Shown here: positions 1 through 7,463 of the stretch, piece after piece
Position numbering within the stretch: position 1 is the stretch's first letter
How the letters are laid out: the number at the start of each line of letters is the position of its first letter
Source: CAYFVR01 sp964346545
GTDB taxonomy: Bacteria; Desulfobacterota; Desulfobacteria; Desulfobacterales; Desulfococcaceae
Direction of reading: 5' to 3'
DNA length: 9,151 bases
NCBI GenBank assembly: GCA_964346545.1
Contig: CAYFVR010000197.1
Span: 1 to 9,151, forward strand
Made by a program: the position numbers and the translations under genes
Notes under the pieces: generated by a model
Database searches by the model: none
Told to the model about the DNA's origin: nothing
The model's input: the letters and a program-made list of their open reading frames with translations, nothing else

Positions 1-42
1 CTCTTCATTCATACGAATGTCAACAATGGCCGACTTTTTCAT
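1..42 (-). CDS. Possible CDS start, cut by window edge
   Basis: A reading frame opens with ATG at 42-40 and stays open to base 1, giving MKKSAIVDIRMNEE. An AAAGG about nine bases upstream could serve as ribosome binding site. It lies 61 bases after the stop of the CaCA exchanger gene and in the same direction, so it could be the next gene of the ion-transport operon or a separate gene. Fourteen residues are too few to name a family. It could also be chance, since a competing short frame (ATG at 61-59, 13 codons) overlaps it. Confidence 0.35.
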   Translation of the reverse strand, partial: MKKSAIVDIRMNEE

Positions 43-103
43 TCCATGGGCCTTTGCACATGGCCTTCTTTTTCCTTGGAGCCTTCCGGAAAATATCGAC
101 CGA

Positions 104-1144
104 TCACATCGCGAAACTCAGCGTCAGGAATCCGCCGAGGTAAAGCAGGAGGATCAGGACGCTTTCGAAGCCGATGTTGGCGGGGCCCTCTCGCTGGCGG
201 AAGAGCAGCCCCAGCAGCAGGACGAGGTTGAGCAGAACGGCCAGCGCGGTCAAAAACGCCTCGCGGCCTCCAACGTCGCCGCCGTGATAGAGCGAGCCCC
301 CGAGATAGGCCAGATCGGCGGCGAAGACAAATAAAACGTCGAAAAAATTCCCGCCCACGATGTCGCTGACCGCCAGCGTGAGGGCGCCGCGTCGAACCGC
401 CGCCACCGTGGTGACCAACTCCGGCAAAGAGGTGGCCACGCCGGAGAACAAACCGCCCGCCACGGTCTCGTTGATGCCGGTGGCGTCGGCCAGGCTTCCG
501 GTGGTTCGGGCCACCAGAAAACCGGCGCAGGTGACGATGATCGCGTTTCCCAAAAAAAACAAGAGAAGTTTTGAGAGGCTTTCTCGCCGGTGTTTGGCTT
601 CGGGCACGTCCAATACCGTTCGCGGCGTCTCCTTGGGGCGCCACATGGGCTCCAGACTGCTCTGGTAAACCATCCAGAAGCTGGCGCCGACCACGAGAAA
701 CAGCAAAATGGTCATGGGGTGAACATGGCCCACGGTCACTTCCGGCCCGGTCAGGCCCAGCAACACCAGCGTCAGCAGGATGACCAGGAGAGCGGTCTGA
801 ATCATGTTGGTGACCGAGGCCGCGGCATGTTCCAGGTTGGCGCGGGGCAGCAGGATGTCGCCCACCGCCAGAAAGGTGGTTTGGATGGCGATGCCGCCGA
901 TGGCGTTGCTAATGGCCAGGGCCGGTCGGCCGTCCAGGGCGGCGGTGATGGAGGCGGTCAGTCCCGGAAGCGCCGTGGTGAGCCCCAAAAACAGCGAACC
1001 GGTGACCGCCTCGCCCAGGCCGGTGCGATCCGCGAGGCGGTCTCCCAGGCCGGCCAGTTGGGTTCCCGACCAGCCGATGGCCCCTGCGGCGGCGAAAAAG
1101 ACGGCAAATTGGGCCCACAAGGGCCATGTGGTCGCGTCCAGCAT
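104..1144 (-). CDS. CaCA-family sodium/calcium exchanger-like membrane protein
   Basis: A 346-aa integral membrane protein with the two inverted alpha repeats of the CaCA (Na+/Ca2+ exchanger, PF01699) superfamily, separated by a hydrophilic loop at about residues 163-192. The family exchanges a divalent cation, typically Ca2+, for Na+ or H+ across the cytoplasmic membrane. Alpha-2 (about 228-275) is canonical, with SLPE at 239-242 and GGNFFD at 264-269. Alpha-1 (about 48-95) reads ALPG at 58-61 and GGIAIQ at 83-88, so the usual ion-binding Glu is Gly61 and the positions matching Asn266 and Asp269 are Ile85 and Gln88. About ten hydrophobic segments are visible. It starts six bases after the stop of the small upstream gene, with GGAGG about 13 bases before the ATG. 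It is the last clear gene of the ion-transport operon. Family assignment is firm; substrate is open because of the altered alpha-1. Confidence 0.88.
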   Translation of the reverse strand: MLDATTWPLWAQFAVFFAAAGAIGWSGTQLAGLGDRLADRTGLGEAVTGSLFLGLTTALPGLTASITAALDGRPALAISNAIGGIAIQTTFLAVGDILLPRANLEHAAASVTNMIQTALLVILLTLVLLGLTGPEVTVGHVHPMTILLFLVVGASFWMVYQSSLEPMWRPKETPRTVLDVPEAKHRRESLSKLLLFFLGNAIIVTCAGFLVARTTGSLADATGINETVAGGLFSGVATSLPELVTTVAAVRRGALTLAVSDIVGGNFFDVLFVFAADLAYLGGSLYHGGDVGGREAFLTALAVLLNLVLLLGLLFRQREGPANIGFESVLILLLYLGGFLTLSFAM

Positions 1145-1150
1145 GGGAAG

Positions 1151-1378
1151 TTACGGAGCCTCCGGAGTTTTCTTCGGCGGCAGCCCTCGTTCCCACGGGT
1201 ATCCCGCCGCCGCGATGATGTTGGACCCGGTTCGGGCACCGCCCATGCCGATGGCCGCGATGCAGGTTTCCGGCGCCGCGTCGGCGGTCGCGCCGTTGGC
1301 CAGAGCGCGGCCGGCCTGGAAGACCATGGAGGGCTTGCCGCCGTCATGGATGGCGATGGCCAGGGACATCTGTCGCAT
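1151..1378 (-). CDS. Small uncharacterised protein coupled to antiporter gene
   Basis: I do not recognise this 75-aa protein. The ATG at 1378-1376 shares one base with the TGA stop of the CPA2 antiporter gene (TGATG), the classic layout for translational coupling; a TTG one codon upstream is a less likely start. Its stop is six bases before the start of the CaCA exchanger. The sequence is rich in Ala and Gly, has no clear membrane segment or signal peptide, and contains one Cys (within PETCIAAIGMGG) and a GGARTGSN stretch. Its neat fit between two transporter genes argues that it is real and belongs to the operon. It could be a soluble accessory peptide of either transporter, or a degraded remnant of a larger protein. 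No function is proposed. Confidence 0.6.
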   Translation of the reverse strand: MRQMSLAIAIHDGGKPSMVFQAGRALANGATADAAPETCIAAIGMGGARTGSNIIAAAGYPWERGLPPKKTPEAP

Positions 1379-2553
1379 CAAAGCTTCGCCGGGGTTTCCG
1401 CGCGACTGGGCAGCGCGAGTTTAAACAGCGTCGGTCCCAGGAAGCAGGTGAGCAGGGCAAGAAAGACGATCACGTCCTTCATTTCCCGGGAAATCAGGTC
1501 GTTTTGCACCCCGATGGCCGCCGCGGCGATGATGAGGCTCAACCGGGAGGAGAGCAGGAAGCCCACCTGAAACACCTCCCGGAGCCCCCTGCCCCGGACC
1601 AGCAGGACCGCGGCGGGCAGCAGTTTTACCGCCAGGGCGAAGGCGAGCAGCTTCAGGGAAAAAATCAGGTTTTCCGCGGTCAGCAGGGTCGAGAGATCGA
1701 ACTGCATCCCAACATGGATGAAGAAAAAGGGAATCAGAAATCCGAATCCCACTGCGGAGAGCTTGTGGTCCAACATCCGCTTTTCCCGAAAGACGAAGGA
1801 GAGCAGGCTGCCGCCCAGAAAGGCGCCGAGGACCGGTTCCAGATGCACCAGTTCCGACAGACCCACGAAGAGAAACAGGAGTGCGATGGACAGGCGGACG
1901 CCGATTTCCTGAGTGTCGCCCCCGCCGTTTTTGCCCAATAACCGCTCCGCCTGATCCGGGTGCCACCAGGCCCACAGCCGCCCCAGCCGCAGCACCAGGC
2001 CGAAGCCGAGAAACAGCGGAACCGGAAGGATGAACCGCCAGCTGATCCCGTGCTGGATGTAGAGAATGAAAAAGGTGATTCCGAAAAGGGTCAGAAAATC
2101 GGCCAGGGTGGCGGCGATCAGGATGTTCTGCCCCAGCTCCGAGCGGGACAGCCCGGCCTCCTTGAGCGTGGGCATCACCAGCCCCAGGGAGGTGGTGGAA
2201 AGCACCAGCGCCATGAAGATTCCCCGATCCAGCGCCAGGGCCGCCAGAATGGAGAGGCCCAGGGTCAGGCCGAAGAAGACCAGATGAAACAGGAGGTCTC
2301 CCTTTCGTTGCTTTTTGAGCATGGTGAAGTCGATTTCCATGCCGGCCTGAAACATGAGCAACAGAAACCCCAGCTCCGCCAGAAACGGCAGCCAGTCGCC
2401 GCTGAATTCGAGCCGAAGAAGACTTTTGCCGATAACGACGCCGAAAAGAATTTCGGCCACCACGGCGGGGATGCGCAGGATTCGGCTGAGCCCCGGAAGA
2501 AAAAGGATCGCCGCCGAGACCAGCAGCAGCGCGTAGGCGCGGGAGGGGTCCAC
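1378..2553 (-). CDS. CPA2-family cation:proton antiporter
   Basis: A 391-aa membrane protein of the CPA2 monovalent cation:proton antiporter family (PF00999, KefB/KefC/GerN type), which exchanges K+ or Na+ for H+ across the cytoplasmic membrane. Hydrophobic segments fill the chain from about residue 6 to 378. Family hallmarks are the TM5-like segment with a single acidic residue, ATLADF with Asp152, preceded by TTSLGLVMPTLKE (120-132); GAFLGG at 243-248; PFFFIHVGMQ at 275-284; and a basic residue at Lys310. It ends right after the last membrane segment, so it lacks the C-terminal RCK domain of KefC; that domain is on the preceding gene. The start is GTG, three bases after the TAG of the upstream regulator, with GGAG six bases ahead. 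Transported ion cannot be read from sequence. Confidence 0.9.
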   Translation of the reverse strand: MDPSRAYALLLVSAAILFLPGLSRILRIPAVVAEILFGVVIGKSLLRLEFSGDWLPFLAELGFLLLMFQAGMEIDFTMLKKQRKGDLLFHLVFFGLTLGLSILAALALDRGIFMALVLSTTSLGLVMPTLKEAGLSRSELGQNILIAATLADFLTLFGITFFILYIQHGISWRFILPVPLFLGFGLVLRLGRLWAWWHPDQAERLLGKNGGGDTQEIGVRLSIALLFLFVGLSELVHLEPVLGAFLGGSLLSFVFREKRMLDHKLSAVGFGFLIPFFFIHVGMQFDLSTLLTAENLIFSLKLLAFALAVKLLPAAVLLVRGRGLREVFQVGFLLSSRLSLIIAAAAIGVQNDLISREMKDVIVFLALLTCFLGPTLFKLALPSRAETPAKL

Positions 2554-2556
2554 CGG

Positions 2557-3975
2557 CTACTCCGAGGCCACGATCAGCACGGAACAGGGCGCCTTTTCGA
2601 CGAGCAGCTCGCCAAGGTGCGGCGTGAGCAGCTCCTTCTCCTTGCGGGTGGAGCCGATGACCATTAGATCGTAATCTGCGGCCAGCCGGGTCAGCTCTCG
2701 CACCGGATTGCCCTCCCGGCGGATTTCTCCCACTTTGACCTTGTGAATGTGACTCATCTCCCGCACCCGGCGGAAGATGCTTCGGATGGCTTCCTCTCGT
2801 TCCTCTCCGTGAATGAACTCCGGTTCTTCCACCACCGCGGCGTCGATGGCGGCGTCGAACTGTTCCGCCAGGTCGAAGGCGGTCTCCAGGGCCCGCTCGG
2901 AGCGGGGCGTTCCGCTGAAAGGCACGAGAATGCGTTCATACGGATGGGTGTGTCGGGCCACCAGCATGGGGCAGGGCAGCGTGTGCGCCAGCGCGATCAT
3001 CTCCGGCCGGGTGAGCGATTTGAGGAAGGATTTTTCCAGCGGCCGAAGGATCACCAGCCCGATGTTCTCCTTTTTGCAGGTCGGTTCGATTTCGGAAACC
3101 GGGTTTCCGGCGGTTTCGTGTACATTGATGTGATACCGATCCCGCCACTGGTCCAGATATTCGGACGGGTCCGGGGCGTTCGTCGGTCGAAGCACGGAGA
3201 CATGGCTGATCCGCGTGTTGGGCACGAAATACATGGTTTCGCGCAACGTGGAACGGGCCGATTCCCGCGACTCTCCGTTCATGACCGTCAGCAGGCCGTC
3301 GCCCCAGGCCAGCGGAAAGGGCATATAGGCGCAGGCCAGAAGCGAACAGACCGACCGGAAAAAGTCCCGCCGGCCCAGCAGAATCAACCGGTCGCCCTCC
3401 TGGATCGTGGCGCCGTCGCGGGGCGGGACCAGTTTGCCGTCCCGGAAAAGTCCGGCCACCCGCCAGCCCTCCTCGTCCAGAATGTCCACCGACATGCCGG
3501 CGATCCAGTTGTCCCGGCTCACCTCCAGCTCCACCACCTCGCCCCGACCCTGGGCCAGGGGAAACACGTTGATTCGGGGATCTTGAAGATAATGGTACAT
3601 GATGTCGGCGATGGTCTTGCCCGGCGAGAGGGTGTAAACATCCAGTTCTCGATATTTCGAGGCAAACTCCAGGTCGTTGAGCACCGCCATCACGTGGGGC
3701 ACGCCGCTTTCCCGGGCGAAACCGGAAACAGCCAGGTTCACCTTGTCGTGGTTGGTCAGGGCCAGCACGTAGTCGCAATCCTTGAGGCCCGCCTTCTCCA
3801 GCAAAACGGGGCTGGAGGCGTCCCCGGCGACGACCCGTTCCACCACCGCGTATTCTTTCAGAAGCGGGTTCAGGGTTTCTTCCACTTGATCGACCAGGGT
3901 GATGTGCCAGCGTTCGCCAAGCCGGGCGAGCAGATGGCGGGCGTACTTGCCCGCGCCGCAGATGATGGCTTTCAT
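2557..3975 (-). CDS. RCK (TrkA-N/TrkA-C) and universal stress protein fusion regulator
   Basis: A 472-aa cytoplasmic protein. Residues 1-118 form a TrkA-N Rossmann domain with dinucleotide motif GAGKYA at 7-12 and an acidic Asp29 at the end of strand two, as in NAD(H)-binding RCK domains. Residues about 145-205 match a TrkA-C (RCK_C) domain. Residues about 215-341 look like a degenerate universal stress domain, and 346-470 like a second, clearer one starting with RILVPFSGTPRSERAL. The second USP has GST at 441-443 but not the full G-2x-G-9x-G(S/T) ATP loop. RCK domains gate cation transporters in response to nucleotides, so the likely partner is the CPA2 antiporter encoded three bases downstream. 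I chose ATG at 3975 because MKAIICGAG is the normal family N-terminus; an in-frame ATG at 4038 would add 21 unrelated residues and has no binding site. Confidence 0.87.
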   Translation of the reverse strand: MKAIICGAGKYARHLLARLGERWHITLVDQVEETLNPLLKEYAVVERVVAGDASSPVLLEKAGLKDCDYVLALTNHDKVNLAVSGFARESGVPHVMAVLNDLEFASKYRELDVYTLSPGKTIADIMYHYLQDPRINVFPLAQGRGEVVELEVSRDNWIAGMSVDILDEEGWRVAGLFRDGKLVPPRDGATIQEGDRLILLGRRDFFRSVCSLLACAYMPFPLAWGDGLLTVMNGESRESARSTLRETMYFVPNTRISHVSVLRPTNAPDPSEYLDQWRDRYHINVHETAGNPVSEIEPTCKKENIGLVILRPLEKSFLKSLTRPEMIALAHTLPCPMLVARHTHPYERILVPFSGTPRSERALETAFDLAEQFDAAIDAAVVEEPEFIHGEEREEAIRSIFRRVREMSHIHKVKVGEIRREGNPVRELTRLAADYDLMVIGSTRKEKELLTPHLGELLVEKAPCSVLIVASE

Positions 3976-4057
3976 GGTTGGTTTGCCTTTGGGTTTCGGG
4001 AAAATCCGGGGTGGAACGAGCGTCGCCCGGAGGAACATCGGGCCGCACGGGCAACGG

Positions 4058-4110
4058 GTTCCGGATGTTTTCCCGTCCTACGGAAAGGGGGCGGGCGAAA
4101 ATTCCGGAAC
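4058..4110 (-). repeat. Long-loop inverted repeat in leader of ion-transport operon
   Basis: An 8-base perfect inverted repeat, gttccgga at 4058-4065 and tccggaac at 4103-4110, is separated by 37 bases. It lies between a possible promoter (4131-4159) and the start of the RCK/USP regulator gene, so it would be in the transcript leader. It could form a hairpin or bind a regulator. The arms include the palindrome TCCGGA, which is fairly likely by chance in GC-rich DNA. Confidence 0.25.
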
Positions 4111-4130
4111 GGTCGGGGCTTCAAATTGGG

Positions 4131-4159
4131 AAAATAATCCGGATTGGTTTTAAATTCAA
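4131..4159 (-). promoter_or_regulatory. Possible sigma-70-like promoter for ion-transport operon
   Basis: Reading the minus strand, TTGAAT (4159-4154), a 17-base spacer and TATTTT (4136-4131) each match four of six bases of the sigma-70 consensus. It sits in a locally AT-rich patch between cobU and the RCK/USP gene, where a promoter would be expected, leaving a leader of about 150 bases. The match is by eye only. Confidence 0.35.
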
Positions 4160-4195
4160 ACAAAACCGAAAAAATTAGGCGTGAAAGGAGGGATG

Positions 4196-4747
4196 TCAAT
4201 CCGGGGGGGAATGGCCGGTTGCCCGTTGGGGGGATTTGACGGTCACCGGGATGCCGGACACGCACCAGACCACCTGGTCGGCGGCGGCGGCGACCCGCTG
4301 GTTGACGAAGCCGACGAGATCCCGGAATCGCCGGGCCAGGGCGTTTTCCGGCACGATGCCGCAGCCCACTTCGTTGGAGACGAGGATGACGGGGCAGCCG
4401 TCGCCGGAGAGGGCGCCGACCAGTTTTTCGAGGTGAGCTTCGGCGCGTTCGGCCTCGTCGGGGTTCAGCAAAATGTTGGTGGTCCACAAGGTGAGACAAT
4501 CGGCCAGAACCACGGCGGCTTTCCGGCGCTGTTCCGTGATTGCGTCGTGAAGATCGACGGGCGCTTCCACCGTGCGCCAGGATCGATCCCGGTCGGCCTG
4601 ATGACGACGAACCCGGTCCCGCATTTCGTCGTCACGGGGTACGCAGGTGGCGATGTAGACCCGGCCCGAAGGCGCGATCGCTTCGGCCAGTTCCTGGGCA
4701 TGGCGACTTTTTCCGCTCCGGCAGCCGCCGGTGACGAAGGTGATCAT
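4196..4747 (-). CDS. cobU: Adenosylcobinamide kinase / adenosylcobinamide-phosphate guanylyltransferase
   Basis: A 183-aa protein of normal length for CobU/CobP, the cytoplasmic bifunctional enzyme that phosphorylates adenosylcobinamide and transfers GMP from GTP to give AdoCbi-GDP in the nucleotide-loop step of cobalamin synthesis. The N-terminus has the P-loop GGCRSGKS at 7-14. RRHQADR places His49 where the GMP-accepting His of CobU is found. DCLTLWTTN (83-91) and SNEVGCGIVPENALARRFRD (124-143) are family signatures. The ATG directly abuts an upstream TGA, with GGAG five bases before the start, which suggests coupling to an upstream gene; only a toxin-like stump is there now. A 12-base match to a sequencing adapter lies 14-25 bases upstream, so the native upstream neighbour is uncertain. 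Identification is firm. Confidence 0.95.
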   Translation of the reverse strand: MITFVTGGCRSGKSRHAQELAEAIAPSGRVYIATCVPRDDEMRDRVRRHQADRDRSWRTVEAPVDLHDAITEQRRKAAVVLADCLTLWTTNILLNPDEAERAEAHLEKLVGALSGDGCPVILVSNEVGCGIVPENALARRFRDLVGFVNQRVAAAADQVVWCVSGIPVTVKSPQRATGHSPPD

Positions 4748-4819
4748 TCAGGCTCCGCTAAGATCGGAAGAGATTGAAATAACCATATCGATCTCGGCTT
4801 CCTCTTTGACGATGAGCAA
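4748..4819 (-). pseudogene. Truncated RelE/ParE-type toxin N-terminus
   Basis: Immediately after the antitoxin stop, a different frame reads from TTG at 4819 as LLIVKEEAEIDMVIS and then ISSDLSGA to a TGA at 4750-4748. The first 12 residues resemble the start of ParE/RelE-fold toxins, which open with a short hydrophobic strand and then an EAE-x-D helix usually followed by WYE. Here the resemblance ends and no toxin body follows, so only about 15 of the usual 95 or so residues exist. The loss of similarity falls at the adapter-like 12-mer (4761-4772), so the truncation may be an assembly error instead of a real deletion. The match is short and judged from memory of the family. Confidence 0.4.
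4761..4772 (+). other. 12-base exact match to Illumina adapter start
   Basis: The plus strand reads agatcggaagag, identical to the first 12 bases of the common Illumina read-through adapter AGATCGGAAGAGC; the thirteenth base here is a instead of c. Reading out of cobU on the plus strand, the order cobU start, ten or so bases, adapter is what an untrimmed short-insert read gives. It is the boundary at which the toxin-like reading breaks down. A chance match is possible. Confidence 0.45.
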
Positions 4820-4824
4820 TTCGG

Positions 4825-5040
4825 CTAACCCAGAATTCTTTTTTTGACATCCGCCCAGACCGATCCGCTTTCCGGATTCTTTTCGTGGGCCGCAAGACGC
4901 CTTTGCAATTCATTTTTATGCCAATCTGGCATTTCCACGGCATCGGGCTGATCTGCGATGGAGGCCCAAATCGTTTCCCCAATCAAGAGCCTATCTTGCA
5001 GGGAAATTTTTTCAATTTCCGAAATCGGGAAGTCGTTCAT
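4825..5040 (-). CDS. Addiction-module antitoxin, PF09720 (TIGR02574) type
   Basis: A 71-aa acidic protein with the layout of the short addiction-module component family (PF09720), which neutralises a ParE/RelE-type toxin encoded just downstream. The N-terminal helix ISLQDRLLIGETIWASI (12-28) matches the family pattern of L-x-x-(E/D)RLxLxExxWxSL, and WHKNELQRRLAAHEKNPESG (40-59) followed by WADVKKRI matches the C-terminal toxin-binding part. The ATG is preceded by GAGGGG at a good distance. Downstream, where the toxin should be, only about 15 toxin-like residues remain before cobU. The gene sits in a cobalamin gene stretch and has no evident link to it. If the toxin loss is real, this is an orphan antitoxin. 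Confidence 0.8.
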   Translation of the reverse strand: MNDFPISEIEKISLQDRLLIGETIWASIADQPDAVEMPDWHKNELQRRLAAHEKNPESGSVWADVKKRILG

Positions 5041-5092
5041 GGTTTGTCGCCCCTCAAATGGTTTCTTTTCGACCTTTTCGGAAAACAGTAAA

Positions 5093-5130
5093 GGCGGAAG
5101 CCGAAAAGCGCAACCCCCCCGGCTTCCGTC
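5093..5130 (-). terminator. Hairpin terminator after the exported-protein gene
   Basis: Bases 5093-5103 and 5120-5130 pair over 11 positions with one G-U pair (core ggaagccg with cggcttcc) around a 16-base loop. The stem begins ten bases after the TAA of the 168-aa exported protein. On the minus strand it is followed by a broken T-run (TTTACTGTTTT); on the plus strand by TTTTGCATTTTA, so it might work both ways. It separates the exported-protein gene from the antitoxin gene. Confidence 0.6.
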
Positions 5131-5139
5131 TTTTGCATT

Positions 5140-5646
5140 TTACCGCAGTTTCCCGGCCTCTTCCTTCATCTCCTCCCAGTCGAATTTTTTGGCCAGCGCC
5201 ATGGCGGTTTCTTCGGGAAGGCCGCTGTAGGTGAGGCTGAAAATGGCGCCGCCCTTGTCGTCCTGAAGGAGCGAGACGACGATGACGCCGGATTTGTCGT
5301 CCTTGCTGAAGCTGGCATGGACCCGATGGCCGTCCATCGTGGAGACGGTCATGCGCTCGGCGTCGGTTTCCATCTTCATGTCCCCCATGACCGCCGGGCC
5401 CATCACCGAACCGCCGACCGTGACGGCGACGTCGAGTTCCGCGTCTTCCTTCTGGTAGGTCCGGTTGGCGTTGGCCATGGTGGTTTCGCCCATCTCCATT
5501 TGCATTCCCTCGGCTTTTTCGGCGTTCCATCCCGGCAGATCGATAAGGGTTGCGGCAAGACCGTGATAGGAGGCCGCTTCGGCGCTCATTCCCAAGACCA
5601 GCGTCAACGCCACGCCGACCAGACTCCGATGAATAAACCGTTTCAT
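5140..5646 (-). CDS. Exported methionine-rich protein of unknown function
   Basis: A 168-aa protein with a clear Sec signal peptide: MKRFIHR, a hydrophobic core at about residues 9-20, and a signal peptidase I site SAEA|A after residue 24. It should be periplasmic. The mature part has 12 Met in 144 residues and no Cys. The Met are clustered: MQMEM at 48-52, then 57, then 82, 87, 90, 92, 99 and 104. The C-terminal part ends with ALAKKFDWEEM. The layout resembles small periplasmic proteins of Desulfobacterota that I cannot name. Met clusters can bind Cu(I), but here many are spaced like an alternating strand, so metal binding is only a guess. ATG at 5646 is chosen for the signal peptide and the GGGAG eight to nine bases ahead; the longer open frame upstream is noncoding. 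The gene lies between cobQ and the antitoxin and has its own terminator. Confidence 0.8.
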   Translation of the reverse strand: MKRFIHRSLVGVALTLVLGMSAEAASYHGLAATLIDLPGWNAEKAEGMQMEMGETTMANANRTYQKEDAELDVAVTVGGSVMGPAVMGDMKMETDAERMTVSTMDGHRVHASFSKDDKSGVIVVSLLQDDKGGAIFSLTYSGLPEETAMALAKKFDWEEMKEEAGKLR

Positions 5647-5699
5647 TTTTCTTTCTCCCGTTCGAAGGTGAATGGGGGGATGAAAGGGGTATAGGGTCG

Positions 5700-5728
5700 G
5701 ATATATCACGGGAGTCGGCGGGTGGAAA
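5700..5728 (-). promoter_or_regulatory. Weak candidate promoter for exported-protein gene
   Basis: On the minus strand, TTTCCA (5728-5723), a 17-base spacer and TATATC (5705-5700) each match four of six sigma-70 consensus bases. It sits in the 247-base noncoding stretch 5647-5893 between cobQ and the exported-protein gene, about 50 bases from the ATG. I see nothing else convincing in that stretch. Confidence 0.2.
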
Positions 5729-5893
5729 CCGCCAAGCGCGGGATTCGGGCGAAAGCGGAATGATCTTGCGACTGAGGGTTGGTACGGGCGAATTTGGAAT
5801 CGGGCGGGAGAGTCGCGCCCGGCGGGGCCTGGACGCATCGGCGATCGTCTTGGTTGGGAGGATTTTCGCGGGCATCGGGCGTCGGGCGATGGA

Positions 5894-7363
<1,470 letters not shown>

Positions 7364-7463
7364 NNNNNNNNNNNNNNNNNNNNNNNNNNNNNNNNNNNNN
7401 NNNNNNNNNNNNNNNNNNNNNNNNNNNNNNNNNNNNNNNNNNNNNNNNNNNNNNNNNNNNNNN
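7364..7463. other. Assembly gap of 100 N
   Basis: Exactly 100 Ns, the usual placeholder for a scaffold gap of unknown size. One side is the missing 5' end of cobQ, the other the missing 3' end of a small unrelated gene. True length and content are unknown and could include whole genes. Confidence 0.97.

Noticed and set aside
70..93. Six-base inverted repeat (ttttcc/ggaaaa) after the CaCA gene as terminator
   Set aside because: The stem is short and AT-rich, with no T-run after it; too weak to call.
3130..3160. GCCACTG-like string recalling the cobalamin riboswitch core
   Set aside because: It lies on the plus strand inside the RCK/USP coding sequence, with no supporting structure and no gene downstream in that direction. 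No cobalamin riboswitch was found in the window.
3976..4038. Upstream ATG at 4038 as start of the RCK/USP gene
   Set aside because: The added 21 residues are unlike the family N-terminus, no ribosome binding site precedes it, and the Rossmann strand begins at the ATG at 3975.
3976..4195. c-di-AMP (ydaO) or other K+-related riboswitch ahead of the antiporter operon
   Set aside because: The leader is of plausible size, but I could not align the conserved ydaO core to it by eye.
4758..4982. 74-codon frame overlapping the antitoxin gene
   Set aside because: Its translation is basic and unstructured and lacks family features, while the overlapping antitoxin frame matches a known family throughout.
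5054..5875. 273-codon minus-strand frame across the exported-protein gene
   Set aside because: Arg/Gly/Pro-rich shadow translation in the wrong frame; the signal-peptide protein explains the region.
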